A stretch of 64,000 nt of DNA from Methylobacterium sp. PvR107 (GCF_017833295.1 NZ_JAFIBW010000001.1:2170001-2234000), one strand, 5' to 3'. Positions 55,214-64,000 are shown, counted from the first letter of the stretch. A program made the numbers and translations. The notes: generated by a model from the sequence alone, not told the origin.

Positions 55214-56821
55214 ATGACGGTATTCAACCTGTCAGATGCCGATGGCGCGTGTCTGCGGCAGAAGGTTGATGTCTGCATCGTCGGAGGCGGGATGGCTGGG
55301 CTTGCCGCCGCCCATCGCCTCGGCGCTGTCCCTGGTATTCGGGCCTGTGTCCTGGAGAGTGGCGGCCTCACCCGGGACGAGCAACTGGAAACCCTCAACG
55401 ACGTCGAGGATCCGAAGGGACGCTATGCCGGGTCGCGGGCGAGCCGCGTCCGCCTGATCGGCGGCGCTTCGACGCTCTGGGGTGGCCGGCTCCTTCCCCT
55501 GACCGCACACGACCTCGGCGCCCGCGATTACGCCTCGATCGAGCCGTGGCCGATCGATCCCGAGGAACTGGACGCCCACACATCCTCGGTCGAAACGCTG
55601 TTCGATCTCGATCACCGCCCGTTCGAACGGACGGACCTGGCGCGGGTATGGCCGAAGTTCGGTCTTTATCCGCAGCACGCCGGCGTGGACTGTCGATTCG
55701 CGAAATTTCCGACCTTCCGCAACCGGAACATCGCCACGGCTCTACGGCGCTCGGTCCTGAGGGGCGCGCGGGTCACCGTCTACCTCAACGCCACCGTCCA
55801 CGATTTCGGCCTGGACGCGGAGGCCGGACAACTCCGCGAGGTCGTTGCCCGGGCCCCCAGCGGAGCGAGCCTGCGCGTCGCGGCCCGGTATTTCATCTTT
55901 GCGGCGGGCACCATCGAGACGACACGCCTCGCCCTCCTGCTGGACCGGGTCTCGCAGCAGCGCGCCTTCGCAGGTTGTCGGGCGCTCGGACGCTACTTCA
56001 ACGATCATCTCAAGATCGCGGTCGGCCGGGTCCATCCGGTCGACGCTTGCGCGACCAATCGGCTTCTCGGCTACCATGTCGCCGGAGCGACCCGGCGGAA
56101 TCTTCATTTCGAGTTGAGCGCGCAGGCGCAGCGCCAGCACGCGATTCCCAGCGCCTATATCGACTTCCGGCTCGCGATGCCCGACCGGTCGGTTTACGGC
56201 GCTCTGCGCGACCTGGGTCGGCGCGTCCAGGGCAAGGCGCAGCCCCATCGGAACCGACAGCTCCTGCGCGAGGCGTTGGACGTCGAGACCCTGTACCGGC
56301 TCCTGTTCTGGCGCCTGCGGCACCGCCAGCTCTATCTGTCGGACGAGATCAGCATCACGGCCGAGATGCGGATCGAGCAGGCCCCGAGCGCGGCGCACCG
56401 CGTAACCCTGTCGGACCGGCTCGACGCGTTCGGCACACCTTTGGTGCGGCTGGATTGGTCTCCGACGGAAGCCGACCGCCGGACGTTCCTCACGGCGTTG
56501 CGGCACTTCAAGGCATTCTGGTCGCAATCCGGACTGACGGAAGTGAGCCCGATCGCGTGGGAGCCGGACGACGAGGCATCGGGCGATCGGTTCCTGAGCA
56601 CCGCGCAGGATGCCTCGCATCCCGCTGGCTCAACCCGGATGGGGCTCGACCCGACACGCTCGGTGGTCGATTCCGCGCTGCGCTGCCACGGGGTCCCGAA
56701 TCTGTTCCTCGTCAGCGCCTCCGTGTTCCCGGGCGCGGGAAGCGCGAACCCGACCCTGACGATCCTGCAACTCGCCTACCGCTGCGCCGGCCGAATCGCC
56801 GGGGAGATCCGTCCGGCCTGA
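55214..56821 (+). CDS. GMC-type FAD oxidoreductase
   Basis: A 535-residue flavoprotein of the glucose-methanol-choline oxidoreductase family. The FAD motif CIVGGGMAGLAAAHRL has G24, G26 and G29, and the C-terminal HPAGSTRMGLDP begins at H469, the typical GMC_oxred_C segment. It may oxidise a sugar or alcohol group on the polysaccharide or its precursor. No signal peptide, so cytoplasmic. ATG at 55214 with AGGG ahead; an ORF start 14 codons earlier is not supported. It is first in the rightward operon and directly downstream of the sigma-54 promoter. Confidence 0.87.
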   Translation: MTVFNLSDADGACLRQKVDVCIVGGGMAGLAAAHRLGAVPGIRACVLESGGLTRDEQLETLNDVEDPKGRYAGSRASRVRLIGGASTLWGGRLLPLTAHDLGARDYASIEPWPIDPEELDAHTSSVETLFDLDHRPFERTDLARVWPKFGLYPQHAGVDCRFAKFPTFRNRNIATALRRSVLRGARVTVYLNATVHDFGLDAEAGQLREVVARAPSGASLRVAARYFIFAAGTIETTRLALLLDRVSQQRAFAGCRALGRYFNDHLKIAVGRVHPVDACATNRLLGYHVAGATRRNLHFELSAQAQRQHAIPSAYIDFRLAMPDRSVYGALRDLGRRVQGKAQPHRNRQLLREALDVETLYRLLFWRLRHRQLYLSDEISITAEMRIEQAPSAAHRVTLSDRLDAFGTPLVRLDWSPTEADRRTFLTALRHFKAFWSQSGLTEVSPIAWEPDDEASGDRFLSTAQDASHPAGSTRMGLDPTRSVVDSALRCHGVPNLFLVSASVFPGAGSANPTLTILQLAYRCAGRIAGEIRPA

Positions 56822-56992
56822 CGCCATTGCCCTTCGCACGCTGTGTTCGGCCGGATCCTGAGGCATAGATCGACCAGCATTTTCCAGCGTATTCACATCT
56901 AAAATCCATGCATTGTATGACTAAAATCAATCGTCTGTGAGTTATCCAGCCTAGCCTGCCGTCATCTTATCCCGATCTGGTGGGAGCGGCCG

Positions 56993-58198
56993 ATGGTGGA
57001 GACTGGTCTGAAGATCGCCCATGTCATCACGCGCATGATCCGCGGCGGTGCGGACGAGAATACGATGCTCTCCTGCAACGCTTTCGCCGAACGGGGCCAT
57101 GACGTCACCCTCCTGTGCGGTGGCGAGATCGAGGAGGAGATGCTGGCCCGGGCCCATCCGCGCGTGACCACGATCCGCATTCCGAGCCTGATCCGGCCGA
57201 TCAACCCCATTGCGGACGCCACCGCCCTGATCGCCCTCCGCCATCACCTCCAGGCCCTGCGCCCGGACATCATCCACACCCACACCAGCAAGGCCGGTAT
57301 CCTCGGGCGCGCAGCGGCGGTGCGGATGCGATCGAGCGCGGTGATCCACGGCATCCATATCTTGCCCTTCGTGAATGTCGGCGCCGCCCAGCGCGCCATC
57401 TATCTCGGGCTGGAGCGCGCCCTGGCCCGGGCCACCGACCAGTTCGTCAGCGTCAGCGCGGGCATGCGCGACATCGCCGTCGCCCACGGGCTCGGCGGCG
57501 CCGACAGGCACCACGTGGTGGCCAGCGGTATGGACATCGCCGCGTTCCAGAGATTGGCGGCCCGTGGTCAAGCCCCCGCCCCCGGCAACGACAACCGGGC
57601 GTTCAAGGTGCTCTACCTTGCGAATTACGAGGCGCGAAAGCAGCATGCCCGCCTCATCGACGAGATTGCCGCGCAGGCGGCACGCTTTCCCGATACGACC
57701 TTCCTCCTCGCCGGGCAGGGCCGCGAGCAAAGCGCGCTGCAGGACATGGTCCAGCGCCGCGGCCTGTCGCAGAAGGTCAAGATCCTGGGCTACGTGGAGG
57801 CGACCAGCGAGCTGATCGCCTCGGTTGATCTATGCCTCTACTGCTCCGAGCGCGAGGGACTTCCGCGGGCCGTCGTGCAGTACTGCGCCACCGGCCGTCC
57901 GGTCGTGGCCTTCCACCTGCCCGGGATCGAGGCCGTGATCCGCCACGGCCATAACGGCTATCTCTGCCCGCAAGGCGATTTCATCGACCTGTTCGCCCGG
58001 ATCCGCGGCCTGCTCGACGACGCGGCGGCGCGGGCGCGCATGGCGGAGAATGCAGCTGCCATCGACCTCAGCGAATGGGGCGCCGAGCGCATGTACCACC
58101 GGCTGAACGAGATCTACCGGAGCGCGCTCCGCACCAAGCGCAATGCGGCCAGCGTGACGGTCCTGCCGACCGGCCTCGACGTCCGGAGCGCTTCGTGA
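56993..58198 (+). CDS. GT4 glycosyltransferase, WbnK/EpsD type
   Basis: A 401-residue GT-B glycosyltransferase. The N-terminal domain begins KIAHVITRMIRGGADENTML, with HTHTSKAGILGRAAA in the acceptor region (a mark of the Glyco_transf_4 domain). The donor domain has KVLYLANYEARKQHARLIDEI and the E-x7-E motif in CSEREGLPRAVVQY. It adds a sugar to the lipid-linked unit. GGGAGCGG precedes the ATG. The next gene overlaps it by GTGA. Confidence 0.9.
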   Translation: MVETGLKIAHVITRMIRGGADENTMLSCNAFAERGHDVTLLCGGEIEEEMLARAHPRVTTIRIPSLIRPINPIADATALIALRHHLQALRPDIIHTHTSKAGILGRAAAVRMRSSAVIHGIHILPFVNVGAAQRAIYLGLERALARATDQFVSVSAGMRDIAVAHGLGGADRHHVVASGMDIAAFQRLAARGQAPAPGNDNRAFKVLYLANYEARKQHARLIDEIAAQAARFPDTTFLLAGQGREQSALQDMVQRRGLSQKVKILGYVEATSELIASVDLCLYCSEREGLPRAVVQYCATGRPVVAFHLPGIEAVIRHGHNGYLCPQGDFIDLFARIRGLLDDAAARARMAENAAAIDLSEWGAERMYHRLNEIYRSALRTKRNAASVTVLPTGLDVRSAS

Positions 58199-59151
58199 GT
58201 GCCGCCGCCGGTCCGGGCAGCGTCGCCGTCATCCTGACATGCTACAACGAGGGCGCCTGGATCGAGGAGGCAGTCTCGAGCGTGCTCGCGCAGACCGCCG
58301 CCGACGCGATCAGCGAGATCGTGGTCGCGGATGACGGATCGGACGCCGCCACCGTCGCGGTGCTGGAGCGCCTCCGCGGGCTCGATGCCCGCATCACGGT
58401 GCTAAGTCACGGGGGATACGGGACCTCCCGCAACCGCAACGTCGCGGTCCGACACTGCAGCGCCCCGCTGCTTGCCTTCCTCGACGCCGACGACCTCTGG
58501 ATGCCCGGCAAGCTCGCCGCCCAGCTTCAAGCGCTCGCGGAGCACCCCGAGACCGGTCTCGTCTATACGGGCTTCTGCCTGTTCCAGAACCATGCCCCGG
58601 ACGCGCTCACGCCCGTGCGCGTTCTCGATCACACGGACGCGCGTGATCTCGCGCTCAGCTACTTCGTGAGCGATCCGCCCGTGATTCCCTCATCGGTCCT
58701 CCTCAGGCGCTCCGTTTTCGAACTCGCCGGCGGCTTCGATGAGAGCCTGCGCGTGTTCGAAGATACCGAGTTCTTCTGCCGCCTCGCCCGCATCACGCGG
58801 TATCGCGCCCTCGTCGATCCCCACCACGTTCACAAGCGGAATCACGGCTCGAGCATCACCAATAAGCGCCAGGACCTGATGATGCATCACGCCTTCGTGG
58901 CGTTCTACCTGGCCCGGACCGAACCGCGGCTGCTGGCCCATATCCCGCGCCGCCTCTCCGAGCGCGCGCGCAAGCTCGGGAACCTGGAGGCACGGGACGG
59001 GCGTCCCGACAGCGCGAGCCGGTTCTACAGGCTCGCCCTCGCATTGCGGCCCGTCTCGGCCCTGGCCTGGATCAACCTGGCCATGCTGAAGCTGCGCGTG
59101 ACCGGCCTTGTCTATCACCTGCGCACGTCCGTGAGCTCAACCAAGGTGTAG
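58195..59151 (+). CDS. GT2 glycosyltransferase
   Basis: A 318-residue inverting glycosyltransferase of the GT-A fold. It starts VAVILTCYNEGAWIEEAV, has the nucleotide-binding VVADDGSDAATV, and LLAFLDADDLWMPGKLA carries the D-x-D. The GTG at 58195 overlaps the previous stop by 4 bases, so coupling fixes this start; an earlier ORF start overlaps the upstream gene. After the GT domain, a helical tail (about 240-318) is present. Confidence 0.9.
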   Translation: MSAAAGPGSVAVILTCYNEGAWIEEAVSSVLAQTAADAISEIVVADDGSDAATVAVLERLRGLDARITVLSHGGYGTSRNRNVAVRHCSAPLLAFLDADDLWMPGKLAAQLQALAEHPETGLVYTGFCLFQNHAPDALTPVRVLDHTDARDLALSYFVSDPPVIPSSVLLRRSVFELAGGFDESLRVFEDTEFFCRLARITRYRALVDPHHVHKRNHGSSITNKRQDLMMHHAFVAFYLARTEPRLLAHIPRRLSERARKLGNLEARDGRPDSASRFYRLALALRPVSALAWINLAMLKLRVTGLVYHLRTSVSSTKV

Positions 59152-59155
59152 GACG

Positions 59156-60325
59156 ATGTCGCCGTGTCGCGTGCTCTACGTCATCAACGGGTTCAACAAG
59201 GGCGGCGCCGAGATCGGCCTTCAGACCATGCTGGAGCATGGCTTTCTCAAAGGCTGCGACGTCCGCGTCATCGGCTTGCATGAGGGCGCGCCCGAGCTGC
59301 GTGCGGCGATCGAGCGCCTCGTGGGCCCGGAAAACCTCGTCCTCGCCTCGGACGGCCCGAAGCTGACGCTCGCCGGCCTCTGGCGCGGCTTCCGGACCCT
59401 GCGCGCGACGCTTCGCACCTTCCGACCGCACACGGTGGTCCTGTCGCTCCGGCAGACCAACATCGTCGGGCGCCTCGCGCTGCTCGATCACCGCGCGGTC
59501 CGCTGTATCGCCTTCGAGCACATCGCCAAGCTGGAGGCCGGGCGGCTGACGGCCCTCTACGCGGCCCTGCTGTGGCTGCTCTCCCCGCGCGTCGACGAGG
59601 TCTGGGCCGATTGCCGCGTCACCCTGGAGGGCGCGCGGCGCTATCATCGCGGTCGTCCCCGGGAGCGGGTGGTGCCCTTGTTCGTCGCGGATGCGCAGGC
59701 ACCGCGGAAGACGGATTACCGGCTCGGCACGCCCGCGCGGATCGTGACCGCCGGGCGGCTCATTCCGCGCAAGCGCGTGGACGTGCTGCTGCAAGCCCTG
59801 ACCCGACTCCGCCGGGACGGCCATGACTGCACCCTGACGATCTTCGGCGACGGTCCGGACCGTCCGCGGCTGATGCAGCTGGCGGAGTCTCTCGGGCTCG
59901 GCGCGAGCGTCACCTTCGCGGGCTTCCAGCCCCGCTGGCACGAGGCGGCGCGGGAGCACGATCTGTGCGTGCATCTGAGCGATGAGGAAGGGTTCTGCAT
60001 CGTCGTGGCCGAAGCGATGATGGTCGGGCTGCCGGTCATCGCGAGTCCCGTCGGCGGCGTGCGCGAATATGCCCGCGACGGGCTCGACGCGATCCGCGCG
60101 CCGGTGCCGCCGACGCCGAACGATGTCGCCCGGCAGATTTCAGGCCTGCTCGCGGATGCCGGGCGACGCCGCGCGCTGGGCGAAGCGGCGGCCGAGCGGA
60201 TCGCCGATACCTACGGCACGGTGGCGGCCGTCGCCGTCTACGACTCGCTGACACGCACGCTGGCGCAGAGCGCGGCCGGCCCCACCGCGTCCGGGCTGTT
60301 CGGGGGAAACCATGGCAGAGCCTGA
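59156..60325 (+). CDS. GT4 glycosyltransferase
   Basis: A 389-residue GT-B enzyme. The N-terminus is RVLYVINGFNKGGAEIGLQ. The donor domain includes RIVTAGRLIPRKRVDVLLQAL, LTIFGDGPDRPRLMQLAESL and the E-x7-E motif in SDEEGFCIVVAEAM, followed by GLPVIASPVGGVREYA. Together with the other GTs it would build the repeating unit. Starts 4 bp after the GT2 stop; the 3' end overlaps the flippase gene by 14 bp. Confidence 0.9.
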   Translation: MSPCRVLYVINGFNKGGAEIGLQTMLEHGFLKGCDVRVIGLHEGAPELRAAIERLVGPENLVLASDGPKLTLAGLWRGFRTLRATLRTFRPHTVVLSLRQTNIVGRLALLDHRAVRCIAFEHIAKLEAGRLTALYAALLWLLSPRVDEVWADCRVTLEGARRYHRGRPRERVVPLFVADAQAPRKTDYRLGTPARIVTAGRLIPRKRVDVLLQALTRLRRDGHDCTLTIFGDGPDRPRLMQLAESLGLGASVTFAGFQPRWHEAAREHDLCVHLSDEEGFCIVVAEAMMVGLPVIASPVGGVREYARDGLDAIRAPVPPTPNDVARQISGLLADAGRRRALGEAAAERIADTYGTVAAVAVYDSLTRTLAQSAAGPTASGLFGGNHGRA

Positions 60326-61874
60326 GCCCCGATCCGCGACGGGGCCCTCCGCACGGTCCTTCGTCCATGCCGGCGTGTCATCACGCGGCGTGCTGCGCGG
60401 GGTGGGCTGGCTCGCCGCCGCGCGGATGCTCGGCATGATGCTGTCCCTCGTGTCGACGGCGGTCCTCGCGCGGATCCTGTCGCCGGCGGATTTCGGTTTG
60501 ATGATTCTCGTTGCGGTCATCGCCAACCTCGCTGGGCAGGTGGTCGAGGGCGGCGTCGCGGTGCCCCTCGTGCAGCGTGCCCAGATCGCGACGGCCCACG
60601 TCCATATGGCCCTCCTCCTGGCGACCGGCGTCGCCCTCGTCCTCTCCGCGGGTCTCGTGGCCATCGCGCAGGTCGGGCAGGCGCTGGCAGGCCGAGAGAT
60701 CATCCCGGACCTGGTCGTGGTCTTCGCCTCGCTCACGATGCCGTTCCGCGCCTGGATCTCGGTCCTGTCCGCCATCCTCCAGCGCGAAGGGCGCTTCCGC
60801 GACAACACGATCATCGCCCTTCAGAGCAATCTGTTCGGCAACGTGCTGCCCGCCCTCGCCCTGGCCTGGGCCGGTTTTCAGATCCAGGCCCTGCTGATCG
60901 GACTTCTCGCGGCGACCATCCTGGAAGCGGCCCTGACCGCGCGCGCCGCACATATCCCCAGGTTTCGTCGGCCTCCGCTCGCGGCCGCGCGGGACCTGGC
61001 GAAGGCGAGCTACGCCGGCACGGTCATGCAGGTCATCAACTGGGCGGCCCTGAGCAGTCCCAACTTTCTCGTCGGGACGCTGTTCGGCGCGCACGCGCTC
61101 GGTCTGTTCTCGCGGGGCGCCACCCTGGTCAATTTCGCCAAGGACGTGCTCGGATCGAGTCTGTCCCGCGTGCTCCTCCCGACTTTCGCGGCGATGGCCG
61201 ACGAGCCCAACCGCCAAGTCGAAGCCTTCTCGCGCGCGATGGCCGCGAGCCTGCCGGCCTTCGCGATCGCCAGCGTTGCCCTCGTCCTCCACGCCGAGGC
61301 GGCCGTCCGGATCCTCCTGGGGCCGGACTGGGGGCAATCGATCCCGGTGCTTCAGCTTCTCGCCCTGGGGCTGCTTCCGCGGATCAGCTACAAGATCTCG
61401 GATTCCCTGCTGATGGCGAAAGGCGCGTTCTGGCCGGTCGCCGGTCGGCAGCTCTTCTACCTGACGACCATTGTTGGACTGTCCCTCTGCGTCACTCCAC
61501 TCGGACTCGACGGCGTGGCCGGGGCAGTGACTGCGGCAACGACGCTTTACTATTGTCTGTCGCTGAGGGCCGTCTCAAGCCGCCTGGGCCTATCCGGACC
61601 TCAGATCATGCGGATGCACGCGACGGCCGCAGCCTGGGCGAGTTCGGCCGCGAGCCTCGACCTGCTGCTGAGCTGGGCCGCGAGCCCGCTCGGCTTCTGG
61701 CCGGCGCAGGTCACAGGTGGCGCGGGATTGGTCCTCGCCTGCCTGATTCTGTTTTTCGCAACGCCCCGTCGGGCCCTTGGAAGCGATATGGCAGCCCTGC
61801 GGACGCGGGTGTGCGACCATGTCTCGTCGAAGCTCCGCTCCATCCGCCAGCGGCCGATGCCATCGGCGGGCTGA
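60312..61874 (+). CDS. lipid-linked oligosaccharide flippase, Wzx/MOP type
   Basis: A 520-residue inner-membrane protein of the MOP (multidrug/oligosaccharidyl-lipid/polysaccharide) exporter superfamily, polysaccharide transporter branch. It begins with a short polar head then RGVGWLAAARMLGMMLSLVS, LARILSPADFGLMILV and LFGAHALGLFSRG. About twelve to fourteen hydrophobic segments are seen. It should carry the lipid-linked repeat unit to the periplasm for polymerisation. No polymerase gene follows in this window. Confidence 0.87.
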   Translation: MAEPEPRSATGPSARSFVHAGVSSRGVLRGVGWLAAARMLGMMLSLVSTAVLARILSPADFGLMILVAVIANLAGQVVEGGVAVPLVQRAQIATAHVHMALLLATGVALVLSAGLVAIAQVGQALAGREIIPDLVVVFASLTMPFRAWISVLSAILQREGRFRDNTIIALQSNLFGNVLPALALAWAGFQIQALLIGLLAATILEAALTARAAHIPRFRRPPLAAARDLAKASYAGTVMQVINWAALSSPNFLVGTLFGAHALGLFSRGATLVNFAKDVLGSSLSRVLLPTFAAMADEPNRQVEAFSRAMAASLPAFAIASVALVLHAEAAVRILLGPDWGQSIPVLQLLALGLLPRISYKISDSLLMAKGAFWPVAGRQLFYLTTIVGLSLCVTPLGLDGVAGAVTAATTLYYCLSLRAVSSRLGLSGPQIMRMHATAAAWASSAASLDLLLSWAASPLGFWPAQVTGGAGLVLACLILFFATPRRALGSDMAALRTRVCDHVSSKLRSIRQRPMPSAG

Positions 61875-62008
61875 GGAGAACACGCCCTCTGGAACCGGCA
61901 CGTCGGAGGCCGTCAAATCAATCCATCGGCAGACAGAGTCGAGTCGAACACCGTGGCGACAGAGCCCGTCGGCGCATTGATTGAAATCTTGCAGACGGAA
62001 TCTCACAT

Positions 62009-62902
62009 ATGATGCTATTAACGGACGAATACACGTGCTATTTAGATAGCCATAGCGAGATGTGCCTCGCCTGCGTCGGGAGACGTTGGTTGCTGCGAAG
62101 CGTGCTGCCTGGAGCACACCGCGTGCTGATCGTCGATCCCGACGATGAGAGTCGCTCGGCCCTCGCGCGGCAACTCGCGCTGGAGGGATTCAGCGTCCGA
62201 GACACGAGCGGAGCGGCAGGCATGCACCAGTGCCTGGCGCATGACGGGATCGATCTCATCCTCCTCGACCTCGTACTGCCCGACATCGACGGATTGCAGC
62301 TCGCACGGGAAATCAGAAGCCTGTCCTGGAAGGTCGGGCTGATCATGCTGGCGGGTCGCACGGACGTCATCGACCGCATCGTCGGATTGGAGATCGGTGC
62401 GGACGACTACGTCCTGAAGCCCTTCCATATCCGTGAACTCATCGCCCGGATGAAGAGCATCCTGAGACGCGTTCAGCCCACGATGCCGGCCAGCAGCACG
62501 GGCGAGCAGGTCTTCTCCTTCGACGGGTGGCAGTTCAATCCGAGTCGGCGCAAGCTCACCTCGCCCCTGGGCCATGACATCGTTCTGACCTCTGGCGAGT
62601 ATGAGCTCCTCAAAGTCTTCGTCGAGCATCCGGGGCAAGTTCTGACCCGCAATCAGCTCATGGATCTCACGCGCGGACGCGAATGGAACGGTCTCGATAG
62701 GGTCGTGGATGCGCAGATCGTCCGACTGCGCAAGAAGATCGAGATCGACCCGAAGAACCCGCAGCTGATCAAATCCGTCCGCGGCGCAGGCTATGTCTTC
62801 GCCTCCCGTCTCTCCTACGCAAGCGCGCGTATCTGTGCCGTGCCGGCCATGGACAGAGACACGAGCCTCTACCGCCGGGCCGAAAAGTCACAGCCATGCT
62901 GA
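62009..62902 (+). CDS. OmpR-family response regulator with a degenerate receiver
   Basis: A 297-residue regulator. Residues 38-155 are a receiver domain with phospho-acceptor D87 (LILLDLVLPDIDG) and K137 (YVLKPF). The conserved Thr/Ser is replaced by A115 (IMLAGRTD), and the acidic pair reads D43-P44. Residues about 170-268 form a winged helix (RRKLTSPLGHDIVLTSGEYELL, then VVDAQIVRLRKKIE). No histidine kinase is adjacent. The 37-residue head has CxxC-like cysteines (C10, C19, C22) and is of unsure reality; a GTG at 62102 is an alternative start. Confidence 0.85.
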   Translation: MMLLTDEYTCYLDSHSEMCLACVGRRWLLRSVLPGAHRVLIVDPDDESRSALARQLALEGFSVRDTSGAAGMHQCLAHDGIDLILLDLVLPDIDGLQLAREIRSLSWKVGLIMLAGRTDVIDRIVGLEIGADDYVLKPFHIRELIARMKSILRRVQPTMPASSTGEQVFSFDGWQFNPSRRKLTSPLGHDIVLTSGEYELLKVFVEHPGQVLTRNQLMDLTRGREWNGLDRVVDAQIVRLRKKIEIDPKNPQLIKSVRGAGYVFASRLSYASARICAVPAMDRDTSLYRRAEKSQPC

Positions 62903-63170
62903 GGCAGGCGCTCCTGGTCGAGCGTTCTGCCACATCGGATCCGCGTTCCCTCCTTTTCCGCTCCGGTCCGGCGAGGGGCGCTGCACCGGACCTCTGCATG
63001 ATCCCTCGGCCCGTCGGAAAGGTCAGCGTGAAGCGCCGCCGATCCAGCGCTCGAGCCCGTCTCCGATGACCTGAGATGGGCTTTCGGCTCCGTCCTGTCT
63101 TCGACCGCGCCCGTCGAATCCGATCGACGATTTTTTACGGTAACAGGGACTTAAGGGGCAGCCGAGGGCG

Positions 63171-63902
63171 ATGCGTCTGGTCGTTTACCTTTTGATCGTG
63201 CTCCTCGGTGGCGGGATTGTGGGCGCCGTGCTCCTGGCCGATCCAGCCCGGGTGGAGATCGCCCCCGAGCCTGCCACGCCCGAGCAGCCGCACGCCAACC
63301 AGCCGGTCTGTGAGGTGGACCGCGGACCGTCCGTCAGGCCATCGGACGTCGGTGGTTTCGATATCGGGGGCCTCAAACTTGGCATGACCCTGGAGGACAC
63401 GCAGCACATCATGGAGTGCGCCCACGCGACGGAGCGCAACGTCTCCTTGAAGGAATGTGCCGCGGACGTCATCGCCTACGAGCGAGAATGGCGTGAGGCG
63501 CGCAAGCGGGGGGTGGTCAACACACGGGCGGTGGAGCGGAATTGTATCGGCTCGCTCAACTGGCGCGAGCAGGAACGCCGCGTCAGTGTCAACTTCGTGG
63601 AAGATCTTCCCGATCATCCGGGGCGGATGATCATCTACCAAGTTTCGACCGAGCAGGACGGGTCGGTTAACGACGCCTCCCTTCAAATTTTCCGAAAGGC
63701 CCTGATCGGCAAGTACGGCCTACCAACCTCGGACAGCAAGACAGATTTGGTCTGGGGCAAATATCCGGATCCGCAGCTACGGTTCTTTCCTTATGCGCAA
63801 TACTATCTGGATCTGGTCCATAGGGGCGCAAAGGTGGAGCGGGATCGGATCATGCTCAAATTCGTGAGCGATTCAGCGCCGACCGTTGAGCCGCGGCTCT
63901 GA
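63171..63902 (+). CDS. membrane-anchored protein of unknown function
   Basis: A 243-residue protein that I do not recognise. Residues 4-24 form one membrane helix (VVYLLIVLLGGGIVGAVLL), followed by a Pro/Glu-rich linker and a periplasmic domain of about 190 residues. That domain has four Cys and segments GFDIGGLKLGMTLEDTQHIM (reminiscent of small secreted domains with a G-x-x-L-G-M start, as in SmpA/OmlA-like folds) and VNFVEDLPDHPGRMI. ATG at 63171 follows GAGGG. The gene stands alone after an uncoded 268-bp space. Confidence 0.7.
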   Translation: MRLVVYLLIVLLGGGIVGAVLLADPARVEIAPEPATPEQPHANQPVCEVDRGPSVRPSDVGGFDIGGLKLGMTLEDTQHIMECAHATERNVSLKECAADVIAYEREWREARKRGVVNTRAVERNCIGSLNWREQERRVSVNFVEDLPDHPGRMIIYQVSTEQDGSVNDASLQIFRKALIGKYGLPTSDSKTDLVWGKYPDPQLRFFPYAQYYLDLVHRGAKVERDRIMLKFVSDSAPTVEPRL

Positions 63903-64000
63903 CTTTCGAAGTCCGAAAGCAGGCTTCAGCACGGACCGATACAACCTCGCTCAGGGCACGCAATAGCTTGAGATTTGTCAATCCACCCCGCTAATTCCGC

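Noticed and set aside
61900..61920. A second -24/-12 promoter before the response regulator (CGGCACG ... GGC)
   Set aside because: The GG-N10-GC spacing is met but the -12 element lacks TTGC.
61975..61990. TTGATTGAAATC as a second FNR/FixK box before the response regulator
   Set aside because: Only the left half fits; the right half (ATCTT) does not match ATCAA.

Overview
This window is about 64 kb of very GC-rich, densely coded DNA from an alphaproteobacterium, most likely Methylobacterium/Methylorubrum or a close Rhizobiales relative. The best clue is a pair of pqqA genes whose 29-residue product is nearly the Methylobacterium PqqA peptide as I remember it. A PQQ sorbosone-type dehydrogenase with a cytochrome c partner, an lptCAB block, an aspartate-route nadABC operon, Kup, MgtE and PaoABC agree with this. 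I see no tRNA, rRNA, insertion sequence, phage gene or CRISPR array, so this is chromosomal backbone plus one accessory polysaccharide locus.

Layout. 0-9.4 kb: trehalose-6-phosphate phosphatase, a DUF427 protein, a serine beta-lactamase-like hydrolase, small secreted or Cys-rich proteins, a LuxR-type regulator, an MFS carrier and a DHH phosphoesterase. 9.5-16 kb: lptC-lptA-lptB (LPS export), htpG, kup. 16-20.6 kb: a methyltransferase, then nadA-nadB-nadC with ATGA overlaps and a palindromic operator pair in front. 20.6-27.1 kb: aldo/keto reductase, paoABC molybdenum aldehyde oxidoreductase, an acyl-CoA ligase. 27.4-31 kb: mgtE, two identical pqqA genes with a strong terminator, a CNT nucleoside transporter. 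31-35 kb: a TetR regulator divergent from an SDR / esterase / Baeyer-Villiger monooxygenase operon, with a perfect dyad between them. 35-40 kb: pcm, a large secreted alpha/beta hydrolase, a PQQ dehydrogenase and a diheme cytochrome c. 40-48.4 kb: MOSC protein, clpB, a GST-Nudix-inositol phosphatase operon, an SMP-30 lactonase, a Crp/Fnr regulator.

48.8-61.9 kb is an extracellular or capsular polysaccharide locus: UDP-sugar 4-epimerase; a leftward operon of GT4, DUF1800, DUF1501 and a methyltransferase; and a rightward operon of a GMC oxidoreductase, three glycosyltransferases and a Wzx-type flippase. The two operons diverge from a 401-bp control region (54813-55213) that holds a near-consensus sigma-54 (-24/-12) promoter, repeated upstream elements at enhancer distance, and a perfect FNR/FixK-type box. 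I regard this locus and its control region as the most original part of the window. It is followed by an orphan OmpR-type response regulator with a degenerate receiver and an unrecognised membrane-anchored protein.

Dispersed palindromic intergenic repeats occur in at least two families, mostly at gene ends. Almost all long antisense ORFs in this sequence are high-GC shadows and are left out.
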